A stretch of 64,000 nt of DNA, from positions 1,116,001 to 1,180,000 of the forward strand of contig NZ_JADIKF010000040.1 in NCBI RefSeq assembly GCF_016904945.1, given 5' to 3'. This document shows positions 8,921 through 16,694 of this stretch, piece by piece; position 1 is the first letter of the stretch, and each line of letters begins with the position of its first letter. The notes beneath the pieces were generated by a model that did no database searches, was not told the DNA's origin, and saw only the letters and a program-made list of their open reading frames with translations. Origin of the DNA: Dyella mobilis (GTDB taxonomy: Bacteria; Pseudomonadota; Gammaproteobacteria; Xanthomonadales; Rhodanobacteraceae). Position numbers and translations under genes: made by a program.

Positions 8921-9445
8921 TTACTTCTTCTTCGGCCCGATCATCATCACCATCTGGCGCCCTTCCAGGCGCGGGAAGGATTCGATGACGCCGTTCTCGC
9001 CGACATCTTCCTGGATCTTCTTGGCCAAATTCTGGCCCAGATCCTGGTGGGACATCTCGCGGCCGCGGAAGCGGATGGTGACTTTGACCTTGTCACCTTC
9101 CTCTAGGAATTTCAACATGTTACGCAGCTTGATCTGGTAGTCGCCCACGTCCGTGACCGGACGGAACTTCACTTCCTTGATCTCGACCTGCTTCTGCTTC
9201 TTCTTGGCGGCCTGAGCCTTTTTCTGGGCTTCGAACTTGAACTTGCCGTAGTCCATGATGCGGCAGACCGGCGGGTCGCCGTTCGGCTGGATCTCGACCA
9301 AGTCAAGCCCCGCTTCTTCGGCTGCGCGCAGCGCCTCGTCGCGGGTCAGGATGCCAAGCTGCTCGGAATCCGGTCCGATCACGCGCACGCGGGGTACGCG
9401 GATCTCGTGGTTGCGACGATTGCCCTTAGTTTCTGTGGTGGCGAT
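8921..9445 (-). CDS. infC: Translation initiation factor IF-3, with non-canonical AUC start
   Basis: A 174-aa factor that binds the 30S subunit and checks the start codon. Recognised by PPVCRIMDYGKF, EVKFRPVTDVGDYQIKL, TIRFRGREMSHQ and the MIGPKKK end. The first ATG, GTG or TTG-type start in frame is the GTG at 9388, which would remove the N-terminal residues that align with other IF-3 proteins (ETKGNRRNHEIRVPRV). The ATC codon at 9443-9445 has GGAGGA seven bases upstream and restores the full N-terminus. A rare AUU/AUC start on infC is the known basis of IF-3 autoregulation in enterobacteria, and the same control is inferred here. The gene lies 43 bp after thrS. Confidence 0.95.
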   Translation of the reverse strand: MATTETKGNRRNHEIRVPRVRVIGPDSEQLGILTRDEALRAAEEAGLDLVEIQPNGDPPVCRIMDYGKFKFEAQKKAQAAKKKQKQVEIKEVKFRPVTDVGDYQIKLRNMLKFLEEGDKVKVTIRFRGREMSHQDLGQNLAKKIQEDVGENGVIESFPRLEGRQMVMMIGPKKK

Positions 9446-9452
9446 ACCACTA

Positions 9453-9458
9453 TCCTCC
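9453..9458 (-). promoter_or_regulatory. Ribosome-binding site of infC (decides the AUC start)
   Basis: GGAGGA on the minus strand, seven bases before ATC at 9445. No other in-frame start codon has such a site. Confidence 0.8.
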
Positions 9459-9488
9459 AGGAGGTGTTTTTAGTTTGGCCGGGCGGCA

Positions 9489-11390
9489 TCAGCGCCGCGT
9501 CTCGGCCTCCAGACGTTCGATGAAGCTGGCAAGCGGCATGCTGCCCAGATCTTCGCCCGAACGCGTACGCACGGAAACAGCCCCCGATTCCTTTTCGCGA
9601 TCGCCGACCACAAGCAGGTAGGGCACTTTCTGCAGCGTATGTTCGCGGATTTTATAACCGACCTTTTCGTTGCGCAAATCCGCCTTCACGCGGAAGCCTT
9701 TCTCGACAAGGGTTTGCGTCACCTCGCGGACATAGTCGGCCTGGGCGTCCGTAATGCTGAACACCTGAGCCTGCACCGGGGCCAGCCAGGGCGGCAGGTT
9801 GCCGGCGTGATGCTCGATCAGGATGCCGATGAAGCGCTCCATCGAGCCCACGATGGCCCGGTGCAGCATGATCGGCCGGCGGCGCTGGCTGTGCTCGTCC
9901 ACGTATTCGGCACCCAGGCGCTCGGGCATCATCGGGTCCACCTGCATGGTGCCTACCTGCCAGGAGCGGCCGATGGAGTCGGTCATGTGGTACTCGATCT
10001 TGGGGCCATAGAACGCACCCTCGCCCGGCAACTCCTCCCACGGCACGCCTACGCTGCGCAGCGCGGCACGCAAGGCTTCCTCGGAACGGTCCCACAGTTC
10101 TTCGCTGCCAATGCGCTTGTCGGGGCGAAGCGCGATCTTCACGGCAATGTTTTCGAAACCGAAATCCGAATACACCTTCATGGCCTGCTGGTGGAAGGCA
10201 GTCACTTCCGATTCCACCTGCTCTTCCGTGCAGAAGATGTGACCATCGTCCTGCGTGAAGGCACGCACGCGCATGATGCCGTGCAAGGCGCCCGAAGGTT
10301 CGTTGCGATGACAGCCGCCGAATTCGCCGTAGCGGATCGGCAGGTCGCGATAACTGTGCAGCCCCGTGTTGTAGATCTGCACGTGGCCCGGGCAGTTCAT
10401 CGGCTTGAGCGCATAGGTACGCTTTTCCGACTCGGTAAAGAACATGTTTTCCTGGTAGTTGTCCCAGTGACCGGACTTCTTCCACAGGCTCACGTCCATG
10501 ATCTGCGGGCCGCGCACTTCCTGGTAGCCGCTACTGCGATAAACGCCGCGCACGTACTGCTCCACGACCTGCCAGATGGCCCAGCCGTTCGGATGCCAGA
10601 ACACCATGCCCGGCGCTTCCTCCTGCTGGTGGAACAGGTCCAGCGCCTTGCCGATCTTGCGATGGTCGCGCTTCTCGGCCTCTTCCAGCTGATGCAGGTA
10701 GGCCTTCAGGTCTTTATCGTTCAACCAGGCCGTACCGTAGATGCGCGTGAGCATCGCGTTGTTGGAATCGCCGCGCCAATACGCACCAGCGACCTTCATC
10801 AGCTTGAACGCGCGCAGCTTGCCCGTGTTCGGCACGTGCGGGCCGCGGCAAAGATCCGTGAACTCGCCCTGCGTATAGAGCGACAATGCTTCGTTGGCCG
10901 GGATGCTTTGGATGATCTCGGCTTTGTATTCCTCGCCCAGGCCGCGGAAGAACGTCACCGCGTCGTCGCGCGATTTGACGCTGCGCGTGACCGGCAACTG
11001 CTCCTTAACGATCTTTTCCATTTCCGCTTCGATCTTCACCAGGTCGTCCGGCGTGAACGGGCGCTCGTAGGCGAAGTCGTAGTAGAAGCCGTTGTCGATC
11101 ACCGGGCCGATCGTCACCTGCGCACCGGGGAACAGGCGCTGTACGGCCTGCGCCAGCAAGTGCGCGGTGGAGTGGCGAAGAATCTCCAGCGCATCCGGGC
11201 TTTTCTCGGTGACGATTTCCAGGCTGGCGTTGTGCTCGATCGGAAAGCTGGCATCCACCAGCTTGCCGTCCACCTTGCCGGCCAGGGTGGCCTTGGCCAG
11301 GCCGGCACCAATGGAGGCGGCCACGTCCTGTACCGTGACGGGATGGTCGAAGGGGCGCTTGCTGCCGTCGGGGAGCGTAATTTCGATCAT
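9489..11390 (-). CDS. thrS: Threonine-tRNA ligase
   Basis: A 633-aa class II synthetase that charges tRNA-Thr. It has a TGS domain (1-60, MIEITLPDGSKRPF), an editing domain (about 65-225, with RHSTAHLLAQAV), a catalytic core with the ALKPMNCPGHVQIY signature, and a C-terminal anticodon-binding domain (from about 530). The ATG at 11390 is chosen because it aligns with the E. coli start and has AGGTG six bases upstream. A GTG at 11399 would add three residues. It is first in the operon and its leader contains a terminator (see 11473-11489). Confidence 0.97.
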   Translation of the reverse strand: MIEITLPDGSKRPFDHPVTVQDVAASIGAGLAKATLAGKVDGKLVDASFPIEHNASLEIVTEKSPDALEILRHSTAHLLAQAVQRLFPGAQVTIGPVIDNGFYYDFAYERPFTPDDLVKIEAEMEKIVKEQLPVTRSVKSRDDAVTFFRGLGEEYKAEIIQSIPANEALSLYTQGEFTDLCRGPHVPNTGKLRAFKLMKVAGAYWRGDSNNAMLTRIYGTAWLNDKDLKAYLHQLEEAEKRDHRKIGKALDLFHQQEEAPGMVFWHPNGWAIWQVVEQYVRGVYRSSGYQEVRGPQIMDVSLWKKSGHWDNYQENMFFTESEKRTYALKPMNCPGHVQIYNTGLHSYRDLPIRYGEFGGCHRNEPSGALHGIMRVRAFTQDDGHIFCTEEQVESEVTAFHQQAMKVYSDFGFENIAVKIALRPDKRIGSEELWDRSEEALRAALRSVGVPWEELPGEGAFYGPKIEYHMTDSIGRSWQVGTMQVDPMMPERLGAEYVDEHSQRRRPIMLHRAIVGSMERFIGILIEHHAGNLPPWLAPVQAQVFSITDAQADYVREVTQTLVEKGFRVKADLRNEKVGYKIREHTLQKVPYLLVVGDREKESGAVSVRTRSGEDLGSMPLASFIERLEAETRR

Positions 11391-11472
11391 GGATTGCACC
11401 TGCTACGCCGCTTCTTTGCGACGCTGCTCATTTTTGATGTGTTCTAGTCCGTCCGGACGACGGGCAAAAATA

Positions 11473-11489
11473 AAGGCGCCACGCGCCTT
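11473..11489 (-). terminator. Intrinsic terminator inside the thrS leader (candidate attenuator)
   Basis: On the minus strand AAGGCGC-GTG-GCGCCTT is followed by TATTTTTG, a compact terminator with a U run. It sits 83 bases upstream of the thrS start codon and downstream of the likely thrS promoter. No complete gene lies upstream on this strand for it to terminate. Confidence 0.65.
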
Positions 11490-11515
11490 GTCGTTCAACA
11501 CGAGGCGTAGCCGTT

Positions 11516-11542
11516 TCAATGCTGGAAGCGGGTAGTTGCCAT
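11516..11542 (-). promoter_or_regulatory. Possible 8-residue leader peptide of thrS
   Basis: ATG-GCA-ACT-ACC-CGC-TTC then CAG-CAT-TGA on the minus strand would encode MATTRFQH, with two adjacent Thr codons, ending 27 bases before the terminator hairpin. The ribosome-binding site (GAGTG) is weak. Two Thr codons could be chance, so this is only a suggestion. Confidence 0.25.
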
Positions 11543-11602
11543 GTCACACACTCGACCGACGCCTTCGGCGCGGGCCACCTCGTCTCCGGGTTACATCCCA
11601 AA

Positions 11603-11631
11603 AAGCTAGTTTAGCGCGTTGCGAGTGTCAA
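11603..11631 (-). promoter_or_regulatory. Likely sigma-70 promoter of thrS
   Basis: On the minus strand TTGACA (perfect -35) is followed after 17 bases by TAGCTT (a weak -10). Transcription would begin near 11596, giving a leader of about 205 bases before thrS. Confidence 0.5.
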
Positions 11632-11684
11632 ATGAGCGACGACGAGCGCTATAAACTATGCAGATTCCCCTTCAGGACCCCTCG

Positions 11685-12695
11685 ATGCGCATCCTCGTCA
11701 CTGGCTCGGCCGGCTTTGTCGGCGCGGCTCTCACAGAACGCCTGCTGGCTCGCGGCGACCAGGTGCTGGGCATCGACAACCACAACGCTTACTACGATCC
11801 CGCCCTGAAAGAGGCACGCCTGGCGCGCTTCGCCGCGCACCCCGCCTACACCCACTTGCGCGCCGACCTGGCGGATGCCGAAGCAATCAACCGCGCATTC
11901 GGCGATTTCCAGCCCCAGCGCGTGGTCAATCTGGCCGCCCAGGCTGGCGTGCGCTATTCGCTGAAAAATCCCCAGGCCTACGTGCAGAGCAACCTAGTGG
12001 GTTTCGTCAACGTGCTGGAAGCCTGCCGTCACGGCAAGGTCGAGCATCTGGTGTATGCCTCGTCCAGTTCCGTCTACGGCGCCAACCGCAAGATGCCGTT
12101 TGCGGTGGAAGACGCCGTCGACCATCCGGTAAGCCTGTATGCCGCCAGCAAGAAAGCCAACGAGCTGATGGCGCACACCTACAGCCACCTGTACGCGCTG
12201 CCCACCACCGGCCTGCGCTTTTTTACCGTATACGGCCCGTGGGGCCGGCCGGACATGTCGCCGATCCTGTTTGCCGACCGCATCGTGCGCGGCGAACCGA
12301 TCGACGTGTTCAACTACGGCAACCACAGCCGCGATTTCACCTATATCGACGACATCGTCGAAGGCGTGATCCGCACGCTGGATCACGTCGCCCAACCCGA
12401 TCCGGCCTATGATGCGCTGCAACCGAACCCCGGTACGTCGAGCGCTCCTTACCGCGTCTACAACATCGGCAACGACCAGCCCGTCCAACTGATGCATTTC
12501 ATCGAGTTGATGGAACAGAGTCTCGGCCGCACCGTCGAAAAAAATCTGCTGCCGATGCAGCCTGGCGACGTACCCGATACCTGGGCGGATGTCTCGGCAC
12601 TGCGCCGCGACGTAGGTTATGCGCCCAATACAAGTATCGAAGAAGGCGTGAAGCGCTTCGTGCAGTGGTATCGCGAGTACCACCGCATCGCCTGA
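11685..12695 (+). CDS. NAD-dependent sugar-nucleotide epimerase (UDP-glucuronate 4-epimerase-like)
   Basis: A 336-aa extended short-chain dehydrogenase that probably interconverts UDP-glucuronate and UDP-galacturonate for surface polysaccharide. It shows the NAD-binding GSAGFVG near the N-terminus, the YxxxK catalytic pair in SLYAASKKANE, and features typical of the UDP-glucuronate epimerase group (GIDNHNAYYDPALK, RFFTVYGPWGRPDM, FNYGNHSRDFTYIDDIVEG). The ATG at 11685 is preferred because AGGA precedes it. A possible -10 (TATAAA, 11650-11655) would place the transcript start after the earlier ATG at 11658. The gene stands alone, without other sugar genes nearby. Confidence 0.88.
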   Translation: MRILVTGSAGFVGAALTERLLARGDQVLGIDNHNAYYDPALKEARLARFAAHPAYTHLRADLADAEAINRAFGDFQPQRVVNLAAQAGVRYSLKNPQAYVQSNLVGFVNVLEACRHGKVEHLVYASSSSVYGANRKMPFAVEDAVDHPVSLYAASKKANELMAHTYSHLYALPTTGLRFFTVYGPWGRPDMSPILFADRIVRGEPIDVFNYGNHSRDFTYIDDIVEGVIRTLDHVAQPDPAYDALQPNPGTSSAPYRVYNIGNDQPVQLMHFIELMEQSLGRTVEKNLLPMQPGDVPDTWADVSALRRDVGYAPNTSIEEGVKRFVQWYREYHRIA

Positions 12696-12701
12696 GACCG
12701 G

Positions 12702-13148
12702 TCAGAACGGTTTGGCAATCACCAGGAAGATGATGCCAAGCAGGATGAACACCGGCAGCTCGTTCATCAAACGCAGCGTGCGGGACGGCGGCAATGCCCC
12801 GCCCTTCGCGCTGCGCTTCACCAACCGCCCGGTCCACGTGTAATAAATCAGCAGCAGCAGCACCAGACCCAGCTTGGCGTGCAGCCATCCCATCTCGCCC
12901 CAGTGCGGCAGCGCGCTCGGAAAGACGTGCCACCCCAGCCACAGCGTCAGGCCAAACAGAAACGCCATGCCGAACATCGCATGGCCGAAGCGATACAAGC
13001 GCAAACCCATCAGTTCCAGCCGTGCCTTCACCGCCGGCTCGGCGCCCGCCTCGGCGATATTCACCAGAATCCTGGGCAGATAGAACACCGCGGCAACCCA
13101 GGCCATCACGAATAACACGTGCAGGCTTTTGATCCACAGATAGGTCAT
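12702..13148 (-). CDS. hemJ: HemJ-like membrane protein, probable protoporphyrinogen oxidase (CopD family)
   Basis: A 148-aa inner-membrane protein with four predicted membrane helices. His10 (YLWIKSLHVLFVMAW) and Lys92 (WLHAKLGLVLLL) match the conserved His and Lys of HemJ, the oxidase that makes protoporphyrin IX in many bacteria lacking HemG or HemY. The ATG at 13148 gives the usual HemJ length and N-terminus; a longer reading adds a non-membrane, non-conserved stretch. It is convergent with the epimerase, with 6 bp between their stops. Confidence 0.85.
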   Translation of the reverse strand: MTYLWIKSLHVLFVMAWVAAVFYLPRILVNIAEAGAEPAVKARLELMGLRLYRFGHAMFGMAFLFGLTLWLGWHVFPSALPHWGEMGWLHAKLGLVLLLLIYYTWTGRLVKRSAKGGALPPSRTLRLMNELPVFILLGIIFLVIAKPF

Positions 13149-13403
13149 GGCGGCTCCGAGCGGCAATGGCGACCGCGTGATGGTACGTCGATCCTCGCCC
13201 CGCGTCAGGACTTGCGGCCAAGCGCCACAGCGTAAAGGCCTTGTTCGAACGAAGGAATGGAGCCAACCCGTCGTTGACGCTTTCCTCAATAATTCGTTGA
13301 GATTTTTAGGCCTAGTCTGATCCTCAATACGCAAGCGGATTCATAAGATTCCTACATCCAAGTCCGCCAGTAGGCGTCCGATCCACTCGTTGAGGACACG
13401 ACC

Positions 13404-14174
13404 TTGCGCATCGCCATTCTAGAAGACACCGTGAAGCAGGCTCACTCTGTTGCCAACTGGCTGCATCGGGCCGGCTATGAAAGCGTCATGCGACACGACG
13501 GCGACAGCTTCGTAAGCATGCTGGAGAACGAACCCGCGGACATGCTGCTGCTGGATTGGGACGTGCCCGGCAAATGCGGCATCGAGGTGCTCAAATGGGC
13601 GCGAGCTACCCGCGAGCATGCCGACGTACCGATCATCATGCTGACCCAGCACGACGACGAACAAAGCATCGTGCACGGCCTGGACAGCGGTGCCGACGAT
13701 TATCTGGTGAAACCCGCGCGTGAAGCCGAACTGGTGGCTCGCATCCGTGCCCAGATGCGCAAGTATTACCCCCATACTCTGCGCGAACGAAAGCTTCGCG
13801 TGGGCCGCTACACGCTCGACGCGGACGCCCGCAGCGTGCTGGTCGATGGCGTGGATGGCCAGAAGCTGGCAAACCTGTCGGCGCGCGAGTTTCAGCTCGC
13901 CATGCATTTCTTCCGTAACGTCGGCTGCGTCGTTACCAAGGAGGATCTCTGCGAAAAGATCTGGGGCGCGGCCGATCGCAAGTACGACGCAACCCTGGCT
14001 ACTTATGTGAGCAAGCTGCGCAACGCGCTGCAGCTGCGCTCCAAGAACGGCATGTTGATTTCCACCGTGTACAACCACGGCTATCGCCTCGAAGAGCTGC
14101 CCCAGGCCGGGCGGCGACAGGCCCCGGCAGGCGGCTTGCGGGCCTCTTCGACGCGAAGCGCATCGGTATATTGA
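13404..14174 (+). CDS. OmpR/PhoB-type response regulator
   Basis: A 256-aa two-component regulator. The receiver (1-120) has the acidic pair near ED(7-8), the phospho-acceptor Asp51 in LLLDWDVPG, and Lys in DDYLVKP. The winged-helix DNA-binding domain (about 130-235) ends with ISTVYNHGYRLEE. The start is TTG at 13404, preceded by GAGGA; no ATG is available nearby. It sits 70 bp before the CHASE2 histidine kinase and presumably receives phosphate from it. The C-terminal 20 residues are basic, low complexity and not part of the domain. The target genes are unknown. Confidence 0.9.
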   Translation: MRIAILEDTVKQAHSVANWLHRAGYESVMRHDGDSFVSMLENEPADMLLLDWDVPGKCGIEVLKWARATREHADVPIIMLTQHDDEQSIVHGLDSGADDYLVKPAREAELVARIRAQMRKYYPHTLRERKLRVGRYTLDADARSVLVDGVDGQKLANLSAREFQLAMHFFRNVGCVVTKEDLCEKIWGAADRKYDATLATYVSKLRNALQLRSKNGMLISTVYNHGYRLEELPQAGRRQAPAGGLRASSTRSASVY

Positions 14175-14244
14175 GCCCACGCCTTGCCTCCGGCAAAGCA
14201 GGGAAAGCAGGAATACCCGCATAAAAAAAGGGGGGCGTCGTTGA

Positions 14245-16506
14245 ATGTTGCCATTCCATGCCAACTCGCTTCGCCCGTCCCGCACCGCCACGGCGCGCAT
14301 CTTCTTCATCGGCACTTTCTTGCTGTTGGCGGCTTTCAGCTGGCATCCGATGGGTGCATCGATGTCGGGCGCCTTCGACAAGGTGCTGTTCGATACCGCC
14401 GCCAGGCTGTTCGCGCACCCGAGCACCAAACGGGTCGCCGTCGTGTCGATCGATCCACGCGACCTGCGCGGCCTGGATCCGGATGAGCTGGCTGCGCAGA
14501 ACGATATTTTGCTCAAGCGCCTGGATCGAGCCGCCAGCGTCACCCTCGATGATGGTCCGCTTGCCGACGTGCGCACCGACGCCGCGTTGGCGGCAGTGCG
14601 CAACAACGGCCGTGTCGTAGTGCCGGCATCATCCGCCTTGGCCGAAACGGCAGCCGGGCACGGGCAGCATCGCGTCACGGTGGGTCATTACGGCGTGGTG
14701 ACAGGACTGGTGCCGCATCTGCCCTCGGCGCAAGGAGGTACCCCCAATATCGTGCTTGAGGCCATCCGCGTGTCCGGGGTTCAACACGCGAGCGAGCGGG
14801 CGCGCGCCGCTGCCAAAGGCTATGCCCTGTCGATCGCACCTGCACGGACGGACGCCACCCTGGTCATGCTGGGCAAGCCGGACGGCATCCCTCGTTACTC
14901 CTATGCGGACGTGATTGGCGGCAAGGTCGCCGCCGATGCTTTTGAGCATCGGGCGGTATTTGTCGGCCAGGCGCTCGGCGATGAAGGAGGGTTCCAGATT
15001 TCCTCGCTCAACCTGGATGCCGTTTCACGAGTCGAGCTCGATGCACTGATGGCCGATGCGGTGATCAGCGGCAACGTAGCAAGCGAACTTCCCGGCCTGC
15101 TGGCGGTGCCGGTCTATGTAGCACTCGCATTGGGCATGGTGCTGATCTGCACGCGGTTGCGCGGTCACGCGATGCACTGGGCGGCACTGGGCTGGCTCGC
15201 GTGCATTGCAGTCTTTCCCGCGTTGCTGCTGGCCATGACGCACCGCTGGCTGGGCCTTGGCCTGCTGCCCCTGGTTTGCGTGTGCATCTACGCCTATTTC
15301 GCCTGGGAGCGACTGAGCCGCACGTTGGCGCTTTTGAACCGGGAAATCGGCCAGTTGCGCGCCATCGCCGGCAACGTCGGCATGGCCGGCACTCAAGCGC
15401 CGATCGCACCCGCGCGCACCGGCGACCCCGTACGCGAAGTGCGGCAGGCCATGCGGGAAATTCGCAGCCTGCAAATCACCTTTGTCAATTTGATCAACCA
15501 ATTGCCCTACCCCGTTTTCGTCGTCACCAAAGGCATCATTTCGGTATGGAATGCCCAGGCCTCCGAACTGCTGACCGAAGAGCCCCGTGGATCCGGCAAC
15601 GCCGTGTCGCTGCCGGACGTGCAACACCTGGTGACGCGGCACTGCCAAGGCGACGCCAGCCGCAGCGAGGAAGTGCTGCTTGGAGGCCGCGACAAGATGT
15701 TGCTGTATGTACCCTACGCCGGCATCGACGCTCCATTGGATGCCGAAGAAACGGAAGCTCGCGCGTCGTTCCTGGTCTGCCTGATGGACATCACCGACAT
15801 CAAACGCAGCGTGATGCACGACCGGCAAGCATTGCGTCACATCGCGCACGACCTGCGCAGCCCGCTTTCGACCATCATGCAACTGATCGAAGAACGCGCC
15901 AGCAAGCCTCCGCAGACTTCGTATGACCAGGCCTTCATCGATGACCTGCGCCGGCAGGCCGACTATTCGCTGCGCGTGGCCAAGGATTTCCTGCAACTGT
16001 CCCGCGCCGAACAAATTCATCGCGACACGCTGTCGCCGGCGACTTTGCTCGATATCGCCACGGAAGCGATCGACCAGTTATGGCCGGCGGCCGAGAGCAA
16101 AGCGATCGATCTGATCGGCCCGCAGTGCGCACTCGAAAACACCTTGATCGCGGCAAACGCCAACATGCTGATCCGCGCGTTGGTCAACGTGATCGACAAC
16201 GCGTTGAAGTATTCCCCTTCGCACACATCGATTACCGTCCGCATTGAAGCCAAGGACGACCGCCATTTGTCGCTGCACGTAATCGACCAGGGCATCGGTA
16301 TCGCGCAGGAGGACCTGACGCGACTGTTCGACCCCTTTTTCCAGGTGGCCGGCAAAGCCGACGGCGAGATGGGGGTGGGGCTGGGATTGCCATTCGTGAA
16401 GGCGGTGATCGACCGGCATGGCGGTGAAATTGGCGTAAGCAGCCACCCAGGGCGGGGCACCGATGTATGTATCGTGCTGCCGGCGGCCAAGGGGCACGTG
16501 CTGTGA
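14245..16506 (+). CDS. CHASE2-domain sensor histidine kinase
   Basis: A 753-aa membrane sensor kinase. After a first membrane helix (about 19-33) there is a periplasmic CHASE2 domain (about 45-275; VAVVSIDPRDLRG, RYSYADVIGGKV, HRAVFVG), then three closely spaced membrane helices (about 285-370) as is typical for CHASE2 proteins. A PAS-like segment (about 405-515) and a HisKA domain with His535 (HIAHDLRSP) follow. The ATPase domain is complete: VNVIDNALKYSP, VIDQGIGI and GVGLGLPFVK. The stimulus is unknown. The start ATG follows a GGGGGG stretch. It pairs with the regulator just upstream. Confidence 0.92.
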   Translation: MLPFHANSLRPSRTATARIFFIGTFLLLAAFSWHPMGASMSGAFDKVLFDTAARLFAHPSTKRVAVVSIDPRDLRGLDPDELAAQNDILLKRLDRAASVTLDDGPLADVRTDAALAAVRNNGRVVVPASSALAETAAGHGQHRVTVGHYGVVTGLVPHLPSAQGGTPNIVLEAIRVSGVQHASERARAAAKGYALSIAPARTDATLVMLGKPDGIPRYSYADVIGGKVAADAFEHRAVFVGQALGDEGGFQISSLNLDAVSRVELDALMADAVISGNVASELPGLLAVPVYVALALGMVLICTRLRGHAMHWAALGWLACIAVFPALLLAMTHRWLGLGLLPLVCVCIYAYFAWERLSRTLALLNREIGQLRAIAGNVGMAGTQAPIAPARTGDPVREVRQAMREIRSLQITFVNLINQLPYPVFVVTKGIISVWNAQASELLTEEPRGSGNAVSLPDVQHLVTRHCQGDASRSEEVLLGGRDKMLLYVPYAGIDAPLDAEETEARASFLVCLMDITDIKRSVMHDRQALRHIAHDLRSPLSTIMQLIEERASKPPQTSYDQAFIDDLRRQADYSLRVAKDFLQLSRAEQIHRDTLSPATLLDIATEAIDQLWPAAESKAIDLIGPQCALENTLIAANANMLIRALVNVIDNALKYSPSHTSITVRIEAKDDRHLSLHVIDQGIGIAQEDLTRLFDPFFQVAGKADGEMGVGLGLPFVKAVIDRHGGEIGVSSHPGRGTDVCIVLPAAKGHVL

Positions 16507-16694
16507 ATCACCACGAGAAGCCCGAACCGCAACAGGCGGCTCTTCCCATCTCATGTCCCGTGATGGCGAAAGCGGCGCGCCTTAACCTCTCCGCAAGACC
16601 GGAACCGGCATGGGCCGGAGGAAGCCTGCGCCTGGAGTAATCTTGACCGGCAAGTTCTCCAGCGCGTTGAGTCCTTCCATCCAAGGGGCGCGAC

